From Hymenolepis diminuta (Eukaryota; Platyhelminthes; Cestoda; Cyclophyllidea; Hymenolepididae), in NCBI GenBank assembly GCA_900708905.1, contig CAADRB010000007.1, forward strand, positions 3,047,212 to 3,111,211: a stretch of 64,000 nucleotides of DNA, given 5' to 3'. Numbering within the stretch: the first letter of the stretch is position 1; each line of letters starts with the position of its first letter. Positions 14,771-24,745 of the stretch are shown one piece after another. A program made the translations under genes and the position numbers. The notes under the pieces are model-generated. The model made no database searches. It was not told the origin of the DNA and was given only the letters and a program-made list of their open reading frames with translations.

Positions 14771-16419
14771 CACGATTTTCTCAACAAGAAGGCTAAATAA
14801 TGCCACCTCTAACCTGAAATGAGAGCTACAAAATGCTTTTCTGAATAGGCTTGGAAATTATTATTATCTCAAAAGATTCATTTGCGTGCATACTAACCCA
14901 TAACACACAGTCATCTAGTAAAGAAATTAATGATTGAGTAAAACTGACCACATGCACAATGTCTTCATTGTGAAGGATCTTGGTTTAGCGATCAGTCGCA
15001 GATCCGCAAACTAACTATCATGCCTGCTCTTCTGTTTTTTTTACCGATTGGTTAATCCTCCTTTGGTATACTTCATTTTCTGTTCAAATACAGCACTTGG
15101 CATTTATAGGTTTAAGTTACTCTTTTCATAAGGTCTGGCGACTACTGTAATATGGTGACAGGTGCTATTAACTGGAACCAAACATAATTAGAAATGAGAA
15201 AGCTGAAACTGTTTACATACTTGACAATTTATTTGTCGACACAACCTAACCAATATCGGTTTTGTTAAGACTAGTCTTTATGATATCATGGTGGCCTTCA
15301 GATATATTACTTAATTAAGCAAATTCCACGTCAAGAGACAAAGCCAGGTCTCTCTCGTGTCATATTTCCTACGTACCCGTATCTGACAGAGAGTTGTATT
15401 TATTCACTCTCTAGCTAATTAAGTTAATTTACAACATGTGCAAATAAGGGTTTGTACTTACGAAATATTTGTGGTGTGGCTCGATCTATTCACTAAATGT
15501 TGCTCCGCCAGTCTGGATTTAACATTATCATTCGTGGTTAAATAACAAAAGGAGAAAGATTAAATGTTGGGCAAATAGAAATTATAAAATAAAAGGTTTA
15601 CGATAGAGGACAAACATGTTTATGCTACAGAAAAAAAACATTCTTTTGCTTTCTGAAACTAGTATTGTTATAATTCCTAAAATATTACAAGAAATTTAAA
15701 ACTTTTAATTATGCAAAGCAAATGAAATTGATTAATAGGAGGGCAAATGAATGATAAGAGGAAACGGATCAAAGAGTTATGGGGATCAGAAGTCATGCCT
15801 CATATGATTTTTGAACTTGGCTTGTACAAAATCTGGTAAATAAGCAGTTCGTGTTGCAAAATTTAACTTTCACTATAGGTATTCTGAACCGCAGCAAATG
15901 CTTGTCTGCGTCGTTCAGCGCTTACTGATAGGCGGTTTTTAATTAAGAAGCGCCACTCTTCCCGCTTCATTTCGTTTTTTCTTCAAATGGTCGAGAACCC
16001 ATCATTTTCTTACTTGTTTACAGTTTTGATATCTGTCTTTTTAAATATTATTTCTTTTTCATTTCCTTTTATTTAACAAAACAGAATCGTGAATTCCGAA
16101 GAAAATTACGGAGGATATAAAATTAATAATTTTAGCATTAAGTCACCAAAGGTTATTCATCATTAGGAAAAGTTTGGTAATTGTGAAATAACACTAACAA
16201 TTTCACCAAGGAAGTCCTGCCAAATAGGGGAAATGAGTTGTCGATAAAATTATATTTTCCATACTTTATGATCTTCTCTTTAAGAACTTACCTGTTCTTG
16301 ATAAGAAAAAATACTCTACCTACCTTCTCAAAGCAAGTAAGTAAATTGCTCTTTCAAAACGTCCGCTTTGTTTAAACTCTTCAGAAAAATTACTCTTGCA
16401 AGATAGGAAATGAATCATA
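14771..16419. other. Intergenic DNA between SINE copy A and mariner
   Basis: No supported gene, RNA or repeat was recognised here. The sequence is AT-rich with scattered stops in all frames. Confidence 0.5.
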
Positions 16420-17696
16420 TCAAGTTGTAACAGAAGTTCTGTCCATTTTTTAATTTGAATTAAAGTGAAAACTTCGTAAAAAACACATTTATTTAGTATT
16501 TGACATAGTCAACATTTTTATTAATTACATCTTCCCATCTTTTCATAAGTTTTCTGATTCCTTCTTTATAGAATTTAGCCAGTTTCGACTCAAACAAGAA
16601 ATTAGCTTCATTTCGACCTCTTTTCTTGAAGTAAGCTTACGTCCCATTAAATGATTCCGTATGCCCCTGAAAAAATAAAAATCGGTTGGTGCAAGATCGG
16701 GTGAATATGGTGGGTGATACATGACTTCACAGCCAAATTCTTCAACGAGATCTCTGGTTGCTCTTGAAGTGTGGAGTCTGGGATTGTTATGATGCGGAAT
16801 TGATTGATCAAAGAAGGCCATTATTCTGTCGTTGACTGCTTTTAAATGAGTTAGCTGCTGACAGTAAACTTCAGATGTTATTGTCTGATTGCCACCCATT
16901 AGTTTATAATAAACAATTTCCTTCAGATCCCTCCATATACACAAAAGAATTTTTTCGGGTGCAGTCCACTTCTCGGTTGTGGAAATGGCTTTGAACCACG
17001 ACTTAGCCACTGTCTTATGAGCTTAGCATTGTTGTAAAGGATCCACCACTTCTCACTGCTGTTAGTTCTGATTCGGTCTAAAAAAAGGTGCCTAAAGTTC
17101 ACGAGAACGCAGTGAAACACAACAGATCCCATGCTGTTGCTTATTGATTTCTGGCAAATCGTGTGGGACCCATTTTCCAGCCATCGAGACATTGCAAAGT
17201 CCTTTCATTTCCCTATATATAGTGGTATGGCGGCTTACGTCAAAGGTTGTGCTCAGTTCTCTAGTAATGCAGATTGGATTTTTACCAATGGAAACTTGTA
17301 ATTACTCAGAATTGAGTTTTTTGAGCATCCTGGTGTCGGTTTGTCTTTCAGGCTGAAGTCATCCTTTTTGAAACCACCTGCAGAAACCACCTTCTGCAGG
17401 TCCTTTCATTCACAACATCATTTGTATAAGTGTATTTGAGTGTTTATGCTGCTCAGCTTGCCATATTTCCTTGATGAAATTCAAACGGTAAAATATGCCT
17501 GATACGCTCTTTATTTGGGGTGTACATTAGAGCTAGAAAGAGTTATTAATGACGATAATTATCACGCAATCTGAAAGAAGAAAAAAATATTTTATTAATT
17601 ACCATAGATAAGCATATAACATTAACTAATTAAATTGAAGTAATTGTGCCCTAAATACATAGCTCACAATTGGACAGAACTTCTGTTACAACCTGA
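16420..17696 (-). mobile_element. Mariner-family DNA transposon, full length, inactive
   Basis: The element is bounded by 26-bp terminal inverted repeats at 16420-16445 (starting TCAAGTTGTAACAGAAG) and 17671-17696 (inverse, starting TCAGGTTGTAACAGAAG), which differ at one position. Each end is flanked by the dinucleotide TA (16418-16419 and 17697-17698), the target duplication used by Tc1/mariner transposons. The length of 1277 bp is normal for a complete mariner. It carries one transposase gene on the minus strand, which is broken. Its near-identical ends suggest the whole unit was inserted intact and then decayed in place. Confidence 0.93.
16543..17512 (-). pseudogene. Mariner transposase pseudogene
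   Basis: The product was a DDE/D cut-and-paste transposase of the mariner group. Read on the minus strand, family segments appear in order but in different frames. The N-terminal helix-turn-helix region starts with KERIRHILPFEF (near 17512), then GFKKDDFSLKDKPTPG follows after a frameshift (near 17380-17330). Next come FLDRIRT...EKWWILYNN and HPKKF (17100-16950), and finally HHNNPRLH and YHPPYSPDLAPTDFYFF (about 16800-16670). In-frame stops occur in the N-terminal half, and at least two frameshifts split the gene. The DD34D triad is damaged: the first Asp position (normally DEKW) reads Ser, and the second (normally HDN) reads Asn. The third Asp in PTDF is kept, 34 residues after the second. 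It cannot encode an active enzyme. Confidence 0.92.
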
Positions 17697-18529
17697 TATA
17701 AGAAAATCGAAGCTAAATATAAGGTGAATTCTTGACTGCCGTCTATATCGAATCGTAGATTTTTTTTAGATTCCTCTATTCATTCGCATGACTGGATGCG
17801 CTTCACTTGAAGAAGGTCAGGCAATCTTTGTATTAATTTGCATCGAAACGAAAATTTTCCCATTCCTATTCTACCGATCCATGTAATATAGTGTTCTGAC
17901 TATGGACAGTTGTATTCATGAGTTTTAGACTGTCGTATAGACTTCAAATAGAAAGGTATTAATTGTACAGTGAATATGTTTTAAAAGACATTTCATTATT
18001 TTGCGTTTAATTCAATAGTTATCATTTACAACAGAGGGATGGAGAAATTGGGAAGGACCAAATAATTGGCAAGAATATTATAAAGTTTTGCTAGAATTTT
18101 ACCGGGAAATTGTACTATACCAAATTACATTTCTACCATTTCCTAAGGTTGAAAAATTAATCAGAGATCCAGATTAGTAGTAATAAACGCTAACGAAGTA
18201 AGGATTTGACATCTTCAACATAGGCTTTCTCTAATATGCTATCATCCACTTTTGTTTGTGGTGGCGTGGATATTTCGCAATTTTAAATGTCTCTTACCTT
18301 CGTCATTAAGTTCTGTGTTCATTTCTTGTCAGTAGAATTGTTTACAGACTCTATGGTATCAAATTTTCTACCCTTTATGCCTTACTTTGTTTCTTGAACA
18401 ATGGTAAAAGTCCAAAATTTTGTAACAAAATGAATAAGAAATCGTACCTGTCTCCTTTCCACCTCATGGTAATAGAGTTCAAAGTTATTTGGAGGCAATA
18501 GCTTAGCAAGTTTTCCCCGCCCAGCGGAG

Positions 18530-18610
18530 TAGCTCTGAAGTCGTAGCCGTGCTTATCATGTCTCCCGAACGCCCTAGAGTAAGCGTTAGGAGTAGTATTC
18601 GTAGAAAGGA
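18530..18610 (+). repeat. Possible tRNA-like repeat fragment
   Basis: A GC-richer island reads GAAGTCGTAGCCGTGCTTAT followed by a segment containing GTCTCCCGAACGCCCTAG. The first part resembles a tRNA A-box region of the Ser/Leu type (TAGCCGAGTGGTTA), and TAGGAGTAGTATTCG further on could be a worn B box. No second copy was found in the window, so this may be a decayed tRNA or a member of a different SINE family. Confidence 0.25.
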
Positions 18611-18950
18611 GACGTCTGTTAGTAGCAAACTATTTATGATCGTGAAACACAAAGTATATGAAACATTTATATATGCAGGGATAATTCATTGAGGTTTACA
18701 CAAAAACGTCCGATGGAATCACAAGACACATATAAGTCAGTACAGATAACAGCAATGAAAAGGAGATGTAAGTTGATTAAAGACATCACATTAAACGCAG
18801 AAGAAAATTGATTAAGTGAACTACCACAGTGGCACATATCAGTCCGAAAAAGTAGGCTCCGAATACGATAGTTTTCATCAATATTTCGTGGTTCACACGT
18901 TTTATCATAGAATACAGGCAATATTGGTTGATATCTTTATAACTACCCAT

Positions 18951-18980
18951 GGCGAAGTTAAAAACAACCGAAGAAAATGT
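18951..18980 (+). repeat. Short diverged repeat, copy 1
   Basis: GGCGAAGTTAAAAACAACCG followed by AAGAAAAT matches the motif at 21241 (GGCGGAGTTAAAAGCATTCG, then AAGAAAG). It is preceded by a CCAT/CCAC-type tetranucleotide in both copies. It is too short to classify. Confidence 0.35.
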
Positions 18981-19479
18981 AGTTCAGACGTGGCTCTAAT
19001 GTAACACACAGGAAATACTCATCAAAAAGCTTTTCGGGACATCTCTTCAAAGCCTGTGATTAATTTTGCGAAATAGCTTAATGTGCGTACGAAAAGTGTT
19101 TTTTTTAATATAATTAATTTAATTGGTGCTTTGAATTGCAAAAAAATAACTTCCGATCCTAGAAACCTCTCACGTGACAAATCACACTTTCAGAACAGAA
19201 AAAGTACAGCGACTTAAATAATTAGCTAGTACGAATGTGCCGACGAAAACTCCATGAATACAGTATTTTGGGTCCAGTGTAACAATTTTAAGGAACGGTT
19301 CTTAACATGTACAATGGGAAAACTCAAAGGTAAGTATAAACTTGCATAGAGTTATAACCAGTTTTTAAAAATACTTGTGGAGAATATAAGTCGATATTTG
19401 AAATAACAATAATGCCGATTGTAAAGCTACTTTAGGATTCGGACCGAATTAGACTTAACCTCACATCACAGAACTAAGG

Positions 19480-19690
19480 TTTTTCCTAAGCCTTTAGTGA
19501 GTGAGAAGACCAAGAGTTGGGTTGAATACTTAGAAATGAATGAGAGATGAAGATGTAGGAACAAGAAGTGAGAGGAAAGAGGAAGGCGTTGGTATTGAGC
19601 GAGTATAACCCAAGTTGTGAGAAGCAGGCTCGATTTTATATGCGATGGGGGAGTTGAGTGGTTGTGTGCCCGTTGCTCTTTACTGAGCAA
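19480..19690. other. Purine-rich island 1
   Basis: About 200 bases are strongly purine-biased on the + strand, with many GAGAG and GAAG runs, so the opposite strand has an open frame of 80 codons rich in Ser, Leu and Pro. I read that frame as a by-product of the strand bias. Similar islands lie at 50280-50420 and 56870-57110. Confidence 0.35.
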
Positions 19691-21199
19691 CGAATGACAA
19701 TTCATCAAATGACTATTAGATATAAGTCAGTATGAGTGCAATACACAGGGAAAAGGAACAAACCTATGAGTCAGAGTAAGCAGTGACTATATATTTCTAT
19801 ATTAACATTTCATGCCTACATGTTCCTTGCCTGAAGTGCCAATAGTAGTAATTAACAAACTAACAAACGATTTCAAACTTTCTATTTTGAAATATTTAAA
19901 AGACAGGAATGTTTAAACTTTCATTTATTCCGATATGATTCCGAATTCTTTCAAATTATATTTTAAGATCAGTGCTAATTAAACTTCGAGAGCGTTCAGG
20001 GAAAATTCTTTAGAAATGATAACTGTGCAAAAATTAGAATTTGGTCGTTGTAGTTCACTAATGAAAAAGAAAATTATCGTAGCTTTATCGTGTCCAGTTT
20101 AGCAGAGTTTATCGAAATTGCCACTATTCAAACTTAGTATCTCTCAATAAGAGGAAAAGAAGGCAAAATTGCAATAAACACATTTTGCTGGGAAACCAAA
20201 ACCCATAAGAGGGAAATGATAAATGAGGCTAACACCCTCATGAAAAGATTGAATTATATACATCTGGAAATAAATCATAGATGTCTATACAAACAAAGGG
20301 AGAATATATAACTATTCGGATATCAAAATAAACCAATCATTCAGCCTCATCAGAAAACAAAACGCTATTACTCAAAAATTATTGGAGACACTTTTCAATG
20401 TAAATAAATGTTGACATATATTTCTATATCACCTATTCTCAGCGTATCTCCTTAAAAATACTCTTATTGAGGCTAACACGATCAATAATAGGCGTGTTAA
20501 TGTCTAGCCACTGTAGAATTAAAAATAGCGGATAAAAATGTAGTGACATAAAATATAATGGTTATCTTAATGACAATAAAAATAGTTATCTTTTGAAAAA
20601 TTGAATTAAGCCTGTTAGTGCTTCGATTTGTAAAAAAGACTGTATAACATTTTTCTATCAGAGAAACAGACAAACTAGCATATTCCAGTATAAAGATGTA
20701 ATTGGGTTTGCAGACAAACAACTTCGAGAGCAAATAAGCCAATAAAAATGACCTAAAAAGGTATGACCTGAATTTTAATTACTTCAATAAATCGTTGTGA
20801 TTTAAGTACTCTATTGCTCAGATTTATGAGTGTTGTAAAAGACAAAGATTATTAAACTGTCCCACATTTAAAAATTGCTCCAAATTCTAAAATCATTCCA
20901 AATATTTTTAATTAAAAGCTGTAAGCTATTTGTAGTATACGAGAGAGAGCTTGGCTGTTAATAAAGGTAGAGATATCTTAAAGATCTAAGCAATATAAAT
21001 TTTAGTTAAACTTTTAACCCTCCAACTTATTCCAGATCTTTTCAAGGTGACAGTGGTCTCCATGGACTTCCTACCGCTTTGTAGTGGGGTTCTTGAATCT
21101 TGAAAGAGCAGTACATCAGCATGTGTTTTCTTTCTAACATCAATTCCTCTAAAGCTGCATTCTTTGTAGACGTATCAAGGATCACATATCTTTATTACC

Positions 21200-21270
21200 A
21201 AGTTTAACCAAAAATTATTTAGGTCCTCATTGCTATCCACGGCGGAGTTAAAAGCATTCGAAGAAAGAAG
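21200..21270 (+). repeat. Short diverged repeat, copy 2
   Basis: A TTTATTACCAA block (about 21190-21201) is followed by GGCGGAGTTAAA (21241-21252) and AAGCATTCGAAGAAAG. The same two blocks in the same order recur at 21490 and 21543, which suggests two diverged copies of one dispersed or locally duplicated repeat. Confidence 0.4.
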
Positions 21271-21489
21271 TAAGTTGAAACAAATATGCAACGGTATTTT
21301 AAAACATTTTCCACATCCATTTCAATACAGTCGAAATAAATTAACTACTTCACGCTGCCAGCACTATTTTCCCACCTTGTGCTGCTACTGAAGTTTCATT
21401 AGCGGAATCTTACTGGCAATAAGAAGTTCTACTAAATATGCTTCCAAAAGTTTATATTCTGGAAGTAACAATTTTGCAACTCTCCCGAG

Positions 21490-21575
21490 TTTATTACCAA
21501 TGAGAATTGTCGAAAATGAGAGGTGTTTTCATGACTAATCCTGGCGGAGTTAAAGACGTCTTAAGGAAAACAGTC
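21490..21575 (+). repeat. Short diverged repeat, copy 3
   Basis: TTTATTACCAA (21490-21500) is followed by GGCGGAGTTAAA (21543-21554) and then a purine-rich tail, in the same order as copy 2 about 300 bases upstream. The spacing between the blocks differs slightly, so both copies have accumulated small insertions or deletions. Confidence 0.4.
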
Positions 21576-22699
21576 TAATAATTGTTCATATTGCGATTGG
21601 TTTGCCAAATGAAATAGCTTAAATTATGTACCAAAAGCCGTTTCAGGTTAACTAATTTGATTAATGCATTGTATTATTAAGACTGGTAATACAGATTTCT
21701 ACTTAATAGTAGTTGATATTTAACAAATGAAATGAGAAAAGGCACTTGAATCCGTTTTAACTTCATAACTACCAATTTTAATCGGATAAATATTTGCTCA
21801 ATGCAAATATGTCGGCAAAACGCAGCTGTCTAACATTGCATTTAATGTAGCATACACAGTTTCAGACACAAATCCAAACCTACCCGACGAGAAAGCTGAG
21901 AGACAATTGTAAACTAGAACTGAGATATAATTGCGTTTTTAGACTAATTGTTTCCGGGATATGTAAACCTATACTTATACCGCAAATATGGTTCTTCCGG
22001 ATTGATAATTGAAAAGGTTATCATTGATTAATTCCGACTTTAAATCTCCAAGTTTCAAATTTTGTAAAAGTGATGGTGGCTAAAGCCATGAGCTTATCAA
22101 CCCAATTTTGCCTAACAGTCAATATTAAAAAAAAATTTTTGAAGTTATTCTAGGGAAAGTATATGAAACTTACGGATTACATAAGGGAGCATAATAAGAA
22201 AATCAAATTTAAAACTTGAGCTGAGTTGTGAATAAAATCAAAACTCAGTGAACTCAATCTCTTCAATCGTCACCTTTTATACTAAGATCATGTTTCAAGC
22301 AGATGTGCAAATAGTAGGAATTATCATTATACGCAGTCAAGGAGAGTGTTCTCCGCAGATGGTATTTGAATTTCATCCAAGGTTAAATTTTTAAACAGAA
22401 AGTTAAAAGAAAGAAGTTCGACAGATTTTATAGATTTCTCTGACCTAAAACTTTACACACTTTGGTCAAACTAGTATCATTTAACTAGATATTAACTTTG
22501 TATAGTGCAGAAATGATTTTTTTAGAATGTTTTCCACCATCAATAGAATTAATGTGCTATTCATCCTTCGGCAAGTGAATAATTAAAGACGTTCTTTAAT
22601 CATCTGAAACAAGAGGGCGCTTTTAAGAAAACCATGATTAAAATCGGCCAAAATAGAAAAGATTTCCTCAAAGAATTTAATCACAAATTGCTTTTGCAT

Positions 22700-22852
22700 C
22701 CACGTGATCGAGAAAAGCACGCACGCTTACAATATTACACGCGTGTCTAGAGGTATGGACAGGCGGGTGGTTAGACGGACACGCAAGCGTGAAGGGTTTT
22801 AACTGCACACGCCACACAATTCTCCTAAACCACATATCCCTTTGCTTAAATC
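22700..22852 (+). promoter_or_regulatory. CACGC/GCGTG-rich promoter-like island
   Basis: This GC-richer segment ends directly at the start codon of the ankyrin/SOCS-type gene. It contains an E-box palindrome CACGTG (22701-22706), the perfect palindrome ACACGCGTGT (22737-22746), and seven copies of the pentamer CACGC or its complement GCGTG. These lie at 22718, 22722, 22738, 22741, 22780, 22787 and 22808. GCGTG is the core bound by bHLH-PAS factors of the HIF and AhR/ARNT type in animals. That role here is inference from motif density and position; no TATA box or start site is identified. Confidence 0.45.
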
Positions 22853-24745
22853 ATGTCAGATGTAGCACTGATGCTGAGCGATAACGCAAGCCCTCAACGC
22901 CTGAAACTTCCCCTTCGTTCTGCTCGAACACCTTCACCACCACGTCGTCATGCTTCTCCCACCAACAATTCCAGCTCTCACTCAATATCTAAAGCCGCTC
23001 GACTTGTATCTGCCATCCAAATGGGTCATACAAGATGTCTTCGAAGGTACATTATCGATCTTCTGGATGAATATTCAAACCAAAAACCAACTTCACCCTC
23101 TATACATTGCAGCAGCAGTATCCTCGATCGTAGAGAAATTCCACCTCGACCTGATTATGAATGGATTACAGCAAAAAGGCAGTTATTTTTCAATATTCAA
23201 GGAAGCGCTTATGCTACAGATTTTGAACAAACCTCTAGTCCCCTAATATGGGCTGTGGATTGTCGAGAATGGTCATGCTTACGTCTCATGTGTACGATAC
23301 AGGCGAAGGAGCAAGAAAGCTCAACAGGCGAATACTTTAGCACATTTCAAGGAGCTGTATACAATCCTAGCCAACCTCAACCAGTAAGAAGGCGGATTAT
23401 AAATACCAATAGTTCAAGATATATACATTCTCCGTCTACTTCACAAAATTGTGTTTGCTGTGCCCCAGAGAGTAGTTCAAGCCGTCCAAGTGATATTGAT
23501 GTTTTTGATCATGAAGATATTCCTGTTTCGTTAAAAAAGAGACTTCGTCCTTTGGCTAATGTAATGCTAAGCGTGTCTTTCTCCAACCTTTGTAGCTCCG
23601 CTAATAACTCCAGTACCAACAATAGTAGTATAGGTCCATCTAGTCCCGCATCCAGAAGTTTTCTTGATATACGATCATGGAAATCTGCTCAGAACAGTCC
23701 GAGAAGAGATAGATCACCAGCTAGTAGGTCTCCATTTTCCGGAAATACAAAAGCAGCAAATTCTATCGTGCTTGTTGGCCGATTAAATGCAAATAAACCC
23801 CCTTCGCGTCATTGGAAAAGACCAACACCATATCGAACCTACTGGATTCGTGGTTCCTATACTTATCAATCTGTTTTGGATTACTTCTTCGCAACTGGCT
23901 ATGAAATGGTGGGCACGCATTGTTTAACTAGACAAGATATGAAAGTAGACTGTGAACACTGCAAACAGGACGATGACTATTCAGATTATCCTAACTATCC
24001 CACTGGACCACTAGACCCGCGAAACGATATATTTCATGATCACTTTAGCCAACTTGAGCGAGTTCTTCAATCATCGGGTGTTTCTGCGAACCGTTTAGAC
24101 TCTGTAATGGCATTCAACGCCCTAGCAATTAGTGCAGGACGTCGATTAGCTGGATGGTGTTGTCATGGTGCAGAGGGTGACCCCACAAGTGGATCTTATC
24201 CTGATGAACCTCTGATTGAATGGCGAATCCTCTCAACACTAATTGATCATGGGTTGAATGAGTTTGAGTGGCTAGAATTTCTTTCTCCCCAACAAAACTT
24301 TATTGGTCATGCTCTGTGTGTCCTCGCATACCCAATTCATAGCTGGAGTCGAGCTGAGGCTGCAAGTTTAGTAAGTCATCAAACAAAGAAGACATCTGGA
24401 ACGTTTCCTGGCTTTAACAGCACTGGAAGTCGGAGATTTCGAAGAAGATCATCCTCACCCTTGGGACGAGATAGAATTAATCCTCAGCTGCCACCTGCTC
24501 CTCTCGGTGCCGCTCTAAGACGGCAAGCATGTCTTTTATTGATTAATCTTTGGTCTCTGGGTGCATTCAATTCTCACCATATTGTGAGACGAAGGAGTGG
24601 TGGAAATACTGTTTCCAGTAGCAGAATTTGGGATCCAAGGCCTAGTAGTCAAAGGAGTCACAGCTACACCGCAACAATGGAAGGTGGCGATCTACGTCGG
24701 ATTATGCTTAAAACTATATCTTCGCGATCGGACGAAATGCAAATG
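22853..24745 (+). CDS. Ankyrin/SOCS-type protein (ANKRD9-like), exon 1
   Basis: This exon encodes the first 631 of about 788 residues of an intracellular protein. The ATG is preceded directly by an in-frame TAA, which fixes the start unless the exon is entered by splicing. Residues 1-46 are Ser/Pro/Arg-rich and disordered. Residues 47-75 (SKAARLVSAIQMGHTRCLRR and on) and 129-152 (SPLIWAVDCREWSCLRLM) look like ankyrin-type helices. Residues 160-320 are Ser/Asn-rich with SP and RSP motifs. Residues 456-498 (from EWRILSTLIDHGLNEFEWLE to LCVLAYPI) resemble, from memory, the FQWL...VLVTAI part of ANKRD9, and 553-572 (ALRRQACLLLINLWSLG) the helix before it. ANKRD9 is a cullin-ligase substrate receptor of about 317 residues, so this protein is over twice as long, mostly through Ser-rich inserts. 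Coding is ended by a GTAAGT donor in phase 0. The gene structure is strong; the family name is tentative, and an ASB-type protein is the alternative. Confidence 0.85.

Larger units (their letters stand above)
17697..22689. other. Intergenic DNA upstream of the ankyrin/SOCS-type gene
   Basis: No protein-coding gene is supported. The stretch contains three diverged copies of a short motif (18951, 21241 and 21543), a possible tRNA-like fragment (18530-18610) and a purine-rich island (19480-19690). The rest is unremarkable AT-rich sequence. Confidence 0.5.

Noticed and set aside
22950..23246. 98-codon open frame overlapping the ankyrin/SOCS-type exon
   Set aside because: It is an out-of-frame shadow of the real coding frame, which is longer, ends at a GTAAGT donor and joins exon 2 in phase.
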